Below, piece after piece: positions 55,112-64,000 of a DNA stretch of 64,000 bases. Position numbers and translations under genes: made by a program. The notes beneath the pieces were generated by a model. It was not told the DNA's origin. It did not search any database and saw only the letters and a program-made list of their open reading frames with translations. Each line of letters opens with the position of its first letter. Position 1 is the stretch's first letter. The stretch lies in assembly GCA_038496445.1 (NCBI GenBank), contig JALMLS010000564.1, positions 310,001 through 374,000 of the forward strand, written 5' to 3'. The stretch is from Trichosphaerium sp. ATCC 40318. Its lineage: Eukaryota > Discosea > Flabellinia > Trichosidae.

Positions 55112-56959
55112 ATGTCAACTACACTTCCGCCAGCTGTTATCGCCACGACATGGATACGACGTAAACTAACGCGCCCACCTTTTCCAGGTTTTCAAATACC
55201 AACATCACACATTGAAGCTCAAAAAACGTTACGGTGCGTCTCCTAACGCCTAACAATTATTGAAAACGCACGTAGAACAACAATTGTAGATGGCGGCATA
55301 ATAAATGTAATTGGCGGCTCTGGTGTCGGTGCGACGCCTAAAATTACCCAATAACACTCATTGGACTAGGAAAACATACATTACTTAAAGCTACAGTCGC
55401 AGAAATAAACAGAACAAGTGATATAAATGTAAAGTACGTTTACTCCACTCCCACAACATCAGTTACTCGAGAGAAAGTATTGAATGGATAATGTACCAAC
55501 ACTAAACTTAGAACCATTGTCATTTCTGGATTGTTGAATTCAAAAACCGCTATTCTTTCCACCTCGCGCGAAATTGAAGTCTGGGCAGCACTTCAACTTG
55601 GCATAGCTGTGGACATATCCAAACCAGTGCGTTTAGAAACAAGAACAATCCATGGATGAAACAAGAGAAAACGAGTGCTGATTTTTTTCTTTTTTAGCAT
55701 GATGGTGTTATTCAAGGTTATCTCAAAGACAATCCCAAAACAAATATACTATTTATTGTTGATCATTTTCATATGTTCACAACAAAACGTCAATCAATTA
55801 TTTATAGTTTATTGGAACTAGCAAGCTCAGAGGTAAGTAAAAAAGTAAAGACTAATAAGTTCTAATTTAATAAAAGGCTGGCAGATTTTCTGTTGTTTGC
55901 GTTACAAGACACTTGGTACAATCACAACTCTTCTCAATACTAATGCGTTATTTTAACAACTATATTAGGATGCTTTAGACGCACTAGAAAAGAGAGTTCG
56001 TTCTCGATTCAAGCAACAACAGGTTAGACAAAAAAATTTCTTACGACAAGTTCTTGCTAACTGAATCTTCAGCTTGTAGTCCTTCCGTTGATAGAAAATT
56101 GTCAAAGAGCAACTGAATTTCTTTACTCTGCTTTTTGTCTACCAGATAATTTCCCAGATCCTGCATTCCGTAAGGGGTTTAATAAGCATATAACTACACT
56201 ACTATCTGTTAAAGAATGTCAACAACTTATACAACAAGAAGTGGATTGCTTCAAAAACGCACACAGACTCATCCAACTTGTTGTACGTCCTGCCTTGGTT
56301 TACACCAACACTGCATTGTTATAAACTCTTACATTCTATTCAGCATATAGCAAGCTCTCAGTTGAGTGAGAATCATCCTGGACCAACACTTGTTGATATG
56401 AAATTTGGTTTTAATTTACTAAATCCCAAACCAAATGTCAACTTGCTATCTGGTAGGCATTTCAAAAAAATCATGTTTTTTTATTAACCTTACTTCAACC
56501 TAAAGGATTAACGATGCTTGAACTCTTTTTGATAACAACTATGCTTAAGATGCAAGAGAAAGTACGTAGTCATAGATTCTAAATATTGCATGCTTTAACT
56601 AATTGCTCACATAGGATATTCATGCTCCAAGTTTTGAAGCTGTTTTTCAAGAATATCGAGATTTCATTTTAAAGCGTCAGTCTCAGGTAAAGGTCCCTAT
56701 GCATGCCATGTCGTTTATATATTCTATTTAGAGTGGTACTATGGGTATATATTTGTATGAGAAGCCACTTTGCCTTAAGGCATTTGAACAACTTGAGAGT
56801 CTATCTTTGATTGGATCCAAATCAAAAGCTGATCAAGAAAAACGGTTCAAGCCAATGCAACTTCATGTTTTACGTAGTGAGATTCTTGAAGCGATGGCTT
56901 CACCAGATGCAGATTGTCCAAGCGTATTATTAGAATGGGCAAGTCGCTGGGTTGATTAA
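55112..56959 (+). CDS. ORC4: Origin recognition complex subunit 4
   Basis: A multi-exon gene. MSTTLPPAVIATTWIRRKLT leads to PFPGFQIPTSHIEAQKTLR and, across two introns, the Walker A segment NVIGGSGVGKHTLLKA. Further on come LFIVDHFHMFTTKRQSIIY (Walker B region), SVVCVTRHLDALDALEKRVR with SRFKQQQ (sensor/arginine segment typical of ORC4), and a helical and winged-helix C-terminus (LTMLELFLITTMLKMQEK, APSFEAVFQEYRDFI). ORC4 is an AAA+ subunit of the origin recognition complex. The order and the DALEKRVRSRF wording support ORC4 over other ORC/CDC6 proteins. Confidence 0.88.
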
Positions 56960-57111
56960 AAGAGACATACAAGAAAGAAATGGGAGAAAAATATTTGGGT
57001 TTTTTATTTTTTTGTTGGTTTCGTTTAAGTTTTTTCTCTCATTGGTCGTGTACATTAAATAAAAGCCAGTGAGTCTCCATGTAATCACTGTTTTGTCTTT
57101 TCCTCATCTTG

Positions 57112-58675
57112 CTAGTCACTAATTACATCATCGCTGTCATCTGTATCTCGTAAATCTTCTTTAAGTTCTTCTAATTCATCAAATTCTTCGCTACCTGAAA
57201 GAACTTCTATTGTAATACCAACATCCTCTACTTTATTTTTATCGCCTTCTAACGATTTGTCTTCCTCTGCCTCAGTAGTAGCCGTATCGGCTGTTTCCGT
57301 TGTTTGTGAGGGAGTAGCAGTGCTTACACTGCCTGTTGGAGTCCTACGAACAGGTGTTTTGCTACTTTCCATTAGAAGTCGTCAAGAGCAGCTAATCCGT
57401 ACCCAAATGTTCTAGGACTTGCACTAGGACTGGAATCATATGATGCAGGTGTTTTACTAAAGTCACCAAACTTACTACGCCACCATCCACTGAAAAAGTT
57501 GGAGTAAGAAAAAAAATTGTTACATTTTTTCAAATGCTTTTTTGAAGTTCCTTGCGTCGTACCTTGTGTCACGATGTAATTGTTGTCCAGTGCTTAGTAG
57601 ATTCTTTATAGCACCTGCTAGTTGTTGCATAGAATGAGAAAATTTTTTATCAATCTCATTGTCAGGTTCGCCTAAAAAGGAAACGAAAGTTAATGATTGC
57701 AGAAAAACTCGAGGCAGTTTCGATGGACTTAATTTTTGCTTTTAACGTACCAAAACAAACCATCTTGGCGTAACGAACAAACAAAATAGCGTTATCTGTC
57801 ACATTCAAAGCAAGCCTTAATAACTCACTTTGGAGTCTACTTAGGCTTACTTGACCTATTTTAATACGATACAGCTGTAGTGCTGTGTCTTTAACGAACT
57901 TTACAAGTTCTACGATTTTTTTCGCCTTAGCGGCAAAGTCCTCGCCGCTAGGCTCCTTTACTGTAAGGGATCGCATTTTGAGAGCATTTGCAACAAGGAA
58001 TTTCGCATTTGTACGCAATGTTAAGAAGTATTGCTCAACAAGCTCGTATACCTAGTATAAACATGAGAAGTAAATTCTGGTTGTGTCATATTGCGTTTGT
58101 TTCGGACTTGCCTCATCGGGTTGCCTGTACTGACCAAATACTGAAATAGTGTGCCTACCTGGAATGTCCGACGGCTTAATTGGCGCTGTTTGCGATCGTT
58201 TGTGCCTTCGATAGCAAAAGTTAGCAATAAGCTATATCAGGTGTTTAACTGGGTATTTCATGGCGTACAAGCGTCTTATATCTGGGTACGCGTGTGTTTC
58301 ACGTATGCGCACAGAGCCACCAAATTGTGCTGCCATGCTCGGTTTAACATGAACACGAGGGCTACCAGTCGCCAGCGACAAGCGCCCAACTGGTGAATCG
58401 GGTGAAGGATAACGTTTGTAGTTTCCACCACGTAAATTTAAACCTATATTATTTGGTTACAAAGATACGTACTGCGGTTGTAAGTACTACGTACCATATT
58501 TCTTTGCTTTGCGGTTTTTTTTGTCTCTACTGCTTCCAGACCTAGAAGAACGTGGTGATCCTCTAGGAGATGAACGTCGCGGCGATGATTTGTCACTTGA
58601 GGATTTGTCTTTAGGTTTCTTTTTTTTACGCCAGCTAAAGGCGAACACCGTCTTCTTTTTATCCTTAGAGGACAT
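57112..58675 (-). CDS. Basic N-terminal, acidic C-terminal protein, unrecognised
   Basis: A multi-exon gene. MSSKDKKKTVFAFSWRKKKK opens a Lys/Ser/Arg-rich N-terminus with SPRR/SPRGSPRSS phospho-site-like repeats. A segment with RYPSPDSPVGRLSLATGSPR follows. A helical domain comes next (EQYFLTLRTNAKFLVANALK, KKIVELVKFVKDTALQLYR, LLRLALNVTDNAILFVRYAK), then a Ser/Pro-rich stretch and a very acidic end (EEFDELEELKEDLRDTDDSD). An apparent stop at 57372 is bypassed by a 38-nt GTACGG...AAG intron. The helical part might be a BAR-like or talin-like bundle, but I do not recognise it. Confidence 0.62.
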
Positions 58676-58764
58676 ACCACAACTAAAAAAGCAATATAAA
58701 ACAATTTAAATAAGCCAAACGTCTAAGTAACAGTGTGACCTACCTGATTAGAAAAACGGCGCTG

Positions 58765-61700
58765 ATGGCAACAACGGCGAACAAGCGATTGCCTGTGACT
58801 GTTTTGTCTGGTTTTCTTGGTTCTGGTAAAGTAAGCTTTTCAAAGATGACACCTTCGCGGTTTCTGTGCTTAAGAACCATTAGACAACACTGTTAAAACA
58901 TGTTTTACAAAATAGAGAAGGTTTGCGAGTTGCAGTCATTGTAAATGACATGAGTGAATGTAAGTGAAGTTATTCTACGCTTCTCACGTAGTGTAGTGAA
59001 CATTGACGCGAAATTTGTGACTGGTGGAGAATTCAGCCTCTCGACGGTACTACACGGTAACGCGTTAACAATAAGCTCATTGTACGCAAAGGTTGAAGAG
59101 AAGTTGGTACCAATGCAGAATGGGTGTATATGTTGCACTCTACGTGAAGATCTACTAGAAGAGATAACGAAACTAGCCAAACTAAACAAATTTGATTACC
59201 TCTTGATCGAATCGACAGGTACCAGTCCAATATAACACTGAACCGCTACAATAGATGTGCTGACGCGTAGGCTAGGCATATCAGAGCCGCTACCCGTTGC
59301 AGAGTCGTTTACATTTGACATTCCACTTCAAAATGACAAGGGAGAAGCTGTAACGCACAGCTTATCTGAGATTGCGAAACTGGATTCAATGGTAACTGTA
59401 GTCGATGCTGCAAGGTTCTTTGAGCACTTGAACACCATTTCTAGTATTCAGAATCATTTTGGAGAATCGAATGGTGTTGAAGATAAAAGGTCTGTTGTAC
59501 ATTTATTAATGGATCAAGTCGAGTTTGCAACACATATCATTATAAATAAACTTGACCTTGTCACTGATGAACAAGTAAAAGAAATAGAGGTAGCTACTGG
59601 CTAATAGTACAAAAGTTAACTGTTACCCTTAGGCCACGTGTCATCGATTAAATCCAAGTGCCAAAATTATCAAAACAGAATTTTCAAATGTGTCTCCTTC
59701 CATTATTCTGAATACAGGTAGCATGCCTCTCCTTACTGTTCTCTTAAATTTGACAGTCGTTTTAAGATGCGTTTGATTTTAATAAAGCCAAAAGCCACTC
59801 TGGCTGGCTAAAAGAGGCACGAGGTGAACATGTTCCAGAGACCGAGGTAAAACAAATTTGCGTTTATCAATTATTGACTGACTGTATTTTAGGAATATGG
59901 TATTTCTTCATTTGTTTACAAAAGAACGCGACCATTCCATCCTCAAAGACTTTTGGTTAGTTTCATAACTTGAACAAACATATTTGAATATTTCTAAGAC
60001 AACGTTTAGAGCATCATAGAGCAAGGAATACCAAATGTTATTCGCTCGAAAGGAACAATTTGGTTAGCATCAGGTATTTCCTGTTTTTTTCTTACTTCTT
60101 GTAACCAACATTTCTTTAGAAGAAACTGCACGTATAGATTGGAATGGTGCTGGAAGTATGCTGAAAAACATTCAAATACATACTTAATCGTCGTAGAACT
60201 CATAGACATAACAATTAACCCAGCTTTCGCTCAAAACATCGAAAATAATCCATACAGTGAAGTACGACTTTACTTTACACCTATCTCCTAACGCTAACAA
60301 TATCAAAGCTAGTAATAATCGGAGCTAAAATGGATAAGACTAAGGTTGAAGCTATTATAGATGCTTGCTTGGTCGCACCTGAAGAGAACGAGCAAGGATT
60401 TGATTTGTGGAAAACATTTGACAATCCGCTTGAACAATACTATCAGGTATCTTTTGTTGATCTCTTGATTGCCTTATTAATTGAACTTTGTTTAAAGGAC
60501 TCAGAACTCTCTCGCCAAGACATACAATCATTCAGGACTGCAGCTATTGATTCATGGTTGCCTCAGTTTAAACATTTGACTTTTAAGACAAAGCAAGTTA
60601 CTTTACCAAATAGTTTTGTTGAATACCTCGGACAAGATGGCATAGTGCTTCAAGATGATGATAACGTAGATTTAAAGACAAAAAAAGGCACTGAGATAGC
60701 AATAACTCAACCAGTTTGCTTACATTGGCACTAGACAAGTGGCAAGATGCTTTAAATGCATCTGATGATGATGAAGACTGGGAGAAGGCTAAAGATTCTG
60801 TGCGTAGTTGGTCTATTCTACGCGATAATTAACGTGCGCTAGGAACAAATTGCTGAGACTCCACAATTCCCAGCGTTGCAGCAAGAGGTTAACAACGTTA
60901 TTCAGGAGCTTGGTGGCAAAGTCTTTCCAAAGCTTACTTGGAGTTCACCAAAAGTGAGTTTAATTTACGCCGTAACACTTCTAAACAGTACTCTAGGATA
61001 CTATATGGATGAGAGGTAGTCTTGAATGCAAGAACTTTACAGCAATATTGCTTCTACTGAAATCGTCTGATAACATTGCAAAGGATTTTGACTGGTAGCC
61101 ATTACTTGTAGTTATTTACAAGTCTTAAGTTTTTAATAGGATTGAAGAGGTTTACAAATCGGAAGAAAAGAAATATATACTCCATTTGCGACAATACTAC
61201 AAGATAAACACCTCCATGGAGTTTAGATGCTTTGTGGTTAATAACGTCCTAAAAGGTAATCACATGTATAACGTTGGTATGCTTAAACACACATTAGGCG
61301 TATGCCAACGTCATATTACATCACAGTTCGGATTTCTTGAGAAAATGAAAGAGCGAGTAGTCATACTTGCACAAAACTACTTTGACAAGGAAATCAGCGG
61401 AAAATACAAAGATTCTTCCTGTATCCACCTGCAAGCACAAACTTTTTTTCCTTTCTTTAGTCAACAAGGCCATTCACTCGACTTGCCTTTTTTTATGTTT
61501 GCCTTAATTCGAGTTAAGTTATTTTCGATATTTATATTGAGAATGGCGATAGAGTTATCTTGGTTGATTTTTCTCCTTTCCACAAACTAGTAGATACATT
61601 ATTATTCAGTCATGATGAACTATTTAAAAGCCACGGTTCATCGTCATCAAAACAGTGTGAAATACGGTTAACAACTGATGAACGCATAGGATTGAATGTA

Positions 61701-61869
61701 GCGAGAATGGGTACTTCTTTTTTCTGTTTCACTTGGGCGTCGTTAACGATGTTTCAAAAAAGTTTACTTATTGTCTGTTGAAGGTGTACCACATGACTTG
61801 TTAGATATGTCAAGTGGATCTGCTATTGAAGAATTTGTAGAAAAGGCCAAGGCTGGTTTTTTTGATTGA
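58765..61869 (+). CDS. ZNG1 (COBW GTPase) fused to CDC123
   Basis: A multi-exon gene. The first part is a COBW/ZNG1 metallochaperone GTPase: LPVTVLSGFLGSGK with TTLLKHVLQN after the intron (Walker A), VIVNDMSEL, NGCICCTLREDLLEEI (metal-binding CxCC), ISEPLPVAESFTF, NKLDLV, and the C-terminal domain (RSKGTIWLAS, MDKTKVEAIIDACLVAPEEN). Without a stop or an in-frame ATG, the frame passes through FDNPLEQYYQ into a complete CDC123: DSWLPQFKHLTFKTKQVTL, EVNNVIQELGGKVFPKLTWS, MRGSLECKNFTAILLLLKSS, SMEFRCFVVNNVLK, VILVDFSPFHKLVDTLLF. CDC123 is the ATP-grasp chaperone for eIF2 assembly. ZNG1 supplies zinc to methionine aminopeptidase 1. The 51-nt intron at the junction keeps the frame whether spliced or retained. 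Confidence 0.85.
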
Positions 61870-62021
61870 GGTTGTCGCTCGTTTGTACAATAAACAAAGC
61901 TGTATTGAGCTGTTTCTAGTTGTTGTCCATAGCATTAGGTGGTTTGCGTCTCTCAACTAATTAAATCGCTTCACGTGAAAGTTAAAAGTTCCTTATTGTC
62001 CTAGGTGAAACGTTCATTTCA

Positions 62022-62216
62022 ATGCATTTAACGCTTAAAAAACGAACAGCTACAAAGAACAAAAAACAACCATCCGAAAATCCGAAAGACGAATACCTAC
62101 GCCAGCGCCTGATACTAACGGGTAGTTGCAAGAAAAAAACAAGAGTAGCAACAGTTAAAAACCCCTCACGTAAGGTAAGAACGGATAAAGAGAAACGTAG
62201 AAAAATAATAAACTGA
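62022..62216 (+). CDS. Very basic small protein, unrecognised
   Basis: A frame of 64 codons from ATG, about one third Lys/Arg (for example HLTLKKRTATKNKKQ, KNPSRKVRTDKEKRRK). It could be a small ribosomal or nucleolar protein or a chance frame in A-rich DNA. No introns or family motifs were seen. Confidence 0.35.
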   Translation: MHLTLKKRTATKNKKQPSENPKDEYLRQRLILTGSCKKKTRVATVKNPSRKVRTDKEKRRKIIN

Positions 62217-62286
62217 CAAAGCACTGTGCAATCAAAGTACTTCAAAAAGCAAATTATACATAATATAGTTTTATTCGCAAAAGAGA

Positions 62287-62660
62287 TCAATAGTTGTTGC
62301 CATGTCTTCCGCTGTGATGTCTCCTTTTTATGTCGTAGCGTTTATGCCACAGTGTACATTGTTCTTGATTAGCATTCAGTAGCTGTAGCATAAACTTGGA
62401 GTCCACCAATACTCCAAGATGAAACCCTTCTCCCTGACGGAAGAAAAAGGGAGCACCAAAGTTTCCAGACGCTACGTGCGCGTCAACAAACTCCTCAAGC
62501 AGAACCAAGCTCTCATGTAGAACCTTCAAGGTAATGTTGCGCTTAAACAAAGCAACTTTACCAATACGGAGCATAGTTTCGAAATCCGCCACCAAGAAAC
62601 CGCGTCGGTCAACCAGCTCGACAACTGAGTAGTTGACGACAGGCTTTTAAATGACACCAT
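62287..62660 (-). CDS. Small two-exon protein, unrecognised
   Basis: ATG at 62660 (MVSFKSLSSTTQLSSWLTDA) reads to a GTAAAG donor near 62559 and resumes in frame at VLHESLVLLEEFVDAHVASG after a 38-nt intron. It ends with RYDIKRRHHSGRHGNNY at 62287. The body (FRQGEGFHLGVLVDSKFML) looks like a genuine small alpha/beta domain. The unspliced frame is also open, so the exact start is uncertain. Function is unknown. Confidence 0.48.
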
Positions 62661-62681
62661 TTATAGCCTCTCTGAGATTTG

Positions 62682-63613
62682 CTATGGTCTCGTCTTGGTG
62701 ATGTAATTTTGTGGCACTTTTGATGCACTAGACAACAAATTAGACCGCATTGGGCATACAAAAAAATGTAACGTGCCGTTATTAAATTGCTCTGTTGGAA
62801 CGAAGCATTTCATTGTAAAGGGAACACTCTTTCTGTATTTTTTAGCATGCCAGAACAAAAAGCACTCTTTCGAATTTCCTTTGCGCAGCATTTCCTGTAC
62901 CGCCTCTAGAAAAATTTGTGGCGGCACTTGCGAGACAGCAACGATTCTACATTCAAAACCTAAAAATACAAGTTTAGAACAACAAACGTTTTCAAGCTCG
63001 AATGTTGGGCGTACCGACGTTCCAAATAAACAAAGGCCTTCCTTGCCGGTCAGGTGAGATGGTTTGGCAAATATTTGCCTTGGGAGAACTCTTGCTCTCG
63101 CATTTAACGGTTGTGTTTGGAAGTGTAGGATCCTCCATTTCTATTTCACTCTCAAGCGTTGGCGTTGTGAAAGGCCAGTCGAAAACTAAAGAGTCTGTCT
63201 CTGAGATAAAATCCTCATGCCTTAGTGGCATTGTTGGTTGCGCTACCATTGAACCGCTTAGGAGTTAAAGAGTCATAAAACTTTAGTGAAAAAAGAGAAA
63301 GTAAGCCAAACGCTCTAGCCACGCGTAACAAAGGATACCATAGCAGTGACGTTTCGCACGTTGAAAATCCTTCGCGCGAATAGCAAATGCTATTTATTTT
63401 AGTACTGACGCGCTCAAGCTCTTCGAGAAGCGCAAGCTTTTCCTTTCGGATTAGTTGGGTATTTAAAACTGACAGCCTGCTGCACGTCACACTTATCGTA
63501 TGCCTGTTAAAGGATAGAGTAAGCATTTTAGCTAACACTGTAGCTGGTAGCATGTCAACGGTATAGGAGGGCTTAGTAGGAGCTCTCTTTGGCTTTTTTA
63601 CAGGTGAAAACAT
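62682..63613 (-). CDS. Multi-exon protein, unrecognised
   Basis: MFSPVKKPKRAPTKPSYTVD begins a basic N-terminus. A helix with KEKLALLEELERVSTKINS follows, then, probably across introns near 63260 and 62990, an acidic/Pro segment (PMPLRHEDFISETDSLVF, FTTPTLESEIEMEDPTLP). A C-terminal part has PPQIFLEAVQEMLRKGNSK and FWHAKKYRKSVPFTMK. Exon joins are approximate. The mixture of basic, helical and acidic segments suggests a nuclear regulator, but no domain was recognised. Confidence 0.5.
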
Positions 63614-64000
63614 TATTCAAAGCGTGTAGAGTTGCTTTGAGTCGTTTTCAGTAGAGTTGTAATGAAAAATAGTCTTTGATGTTCCTTGGTAAAATTCCGA
63701 ATTATTCGGTTTTTCAGATCACGTTTTCAAACCGAAAAGGCACCGAAACTGTTCAAAGAGTCGCGAATGCTTTCACACACCATCGATTATAATTAAATGC
63801 GTGACCGTTAGCGCAAATAGCAATAGAAAGTTGCTGGCGTGTAATGTACGATCACTTTTTACGGCCGAAGCAAATGCAAAAAAGGTAAAAAGCGCTATTG
63901 ACGCTATATAATGCTCCAGTATGAATACAAAACGACATTTTAAACGAAATAAAGAAAGAAAAGCTGAAAACGGTACGATCACGTTTTTTGAATCGAACCG
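63614..64000. other. Right-edge region
   Basis: About 385 bp. A minus-strand hydrophobic frame (63773-63982) has no ATG at its 5' end and may be part of an exon continuing beyond the window. A CGGTTTTTCAG / TTTTCAAACCG near-palindrome occurs around 63710-63735. No gene is supported. Confidence 0.3.

Noticed and set aside
57360-57385. Stop and start codons overlapping as TAATG on the minus strand, suggesting a dicistronic gene.
   Set aside because: A consensus 38-nt intron (GTACGG...AAAG) removes the stop and joins both parts in frame, so a single gene is simpler.
63773-63982. Hydrophobic minus-strand frame as a membrane protein.
   Set aside because: There is no ATG start inside the window. 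It may be part of an exon beyond the edge, but this cannot be supported here.

Overview
The window is nuclear DNA from a gene-dense, A+T-rich eukaryote. Nearly every gene is cut by short introns of about 35-60 nt, with GTACGT/GTAAGT-like donors, TAAC/TGAC-like branch sites and AG acceptors. Genes lie on both strands about 2 kb apart, and some neighbours are separated by only 8-76 bp. The gene set (ITFG2 of KICSTOR, a FHIP-type protein, EED, a Frizzled-type receptor with CRD, ACMSD, eIF3e, a TEP1/Ro60-like TROVE protein) suggests a protist near the opisthokont/amoebozoan part of the tree, possibly an early-branching fungal relative. The sequence does not settle this. No viral, plasmid, transposon or CRISPR features were recognised.

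Layout. 1-7.6 kb: the end of a Kelch protein, a small basic protein, a large RWD-TROVE-vWA protein and a GT8 glycosyltransferase. 7.9-16.3 kb (minus strand): the XPD/RAD3 helicase of TFIIH, eIF3e with two near-identical C/D-box snoRNA candidates in its introns, and a coiled-coil SAM-domain protein. 16.5-22.1 kb: cobalamin synthase CobS, a cluster of three tRNA genes, an ankyrin-repeat protein and the decarboxylase ACMSD. 22.6-31.9 kb: a MORN-like protein, a basic protein, ITFG2, ISCA2, the NEDD8-conjugating enzyme UBC12 and an Arg/Ser/Lys-rich protein. 31.9-40.3 kb: a structured non-coding stretch with strong hairpins, three secreted-protein genes, an unrecognised protein and a helix-turn-helix protein. 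40.6-51.1 kb: a coiled-coil protein divergent from ALG7/DPAGT1, the Frizzled-type receptor, a FHIP protein and a SEL1-repeat protein. 51.1-64 kb: a single-exon protein kinase, EED divergent from ORC4, a basic/acidic protein, a fused ZNG1(COBW)-CDC123 gene and small unrecognised genes.

Most genes are housekeeping: DNA repair and transcription (XPD), replication (ORC4), chromatin (EED), translation initiation (eIF3e, CDC123), Fe-S assembly (ISCA2), neddylation (UBC12), N-glycosylation (ALG7) and nutrient signalling (ITFG2). The most unusual items are the ZNG1-CDC123 fusion, the RWD-TROVE-vWA architecture, the complete Frizzled-type receptor, the paired intronic snoRNAs and the excess of the palindrome CACGTG. 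Exon boundaries were read by eye from splice consensus and frame continuity. Gene ends are more reliable than individual introns.
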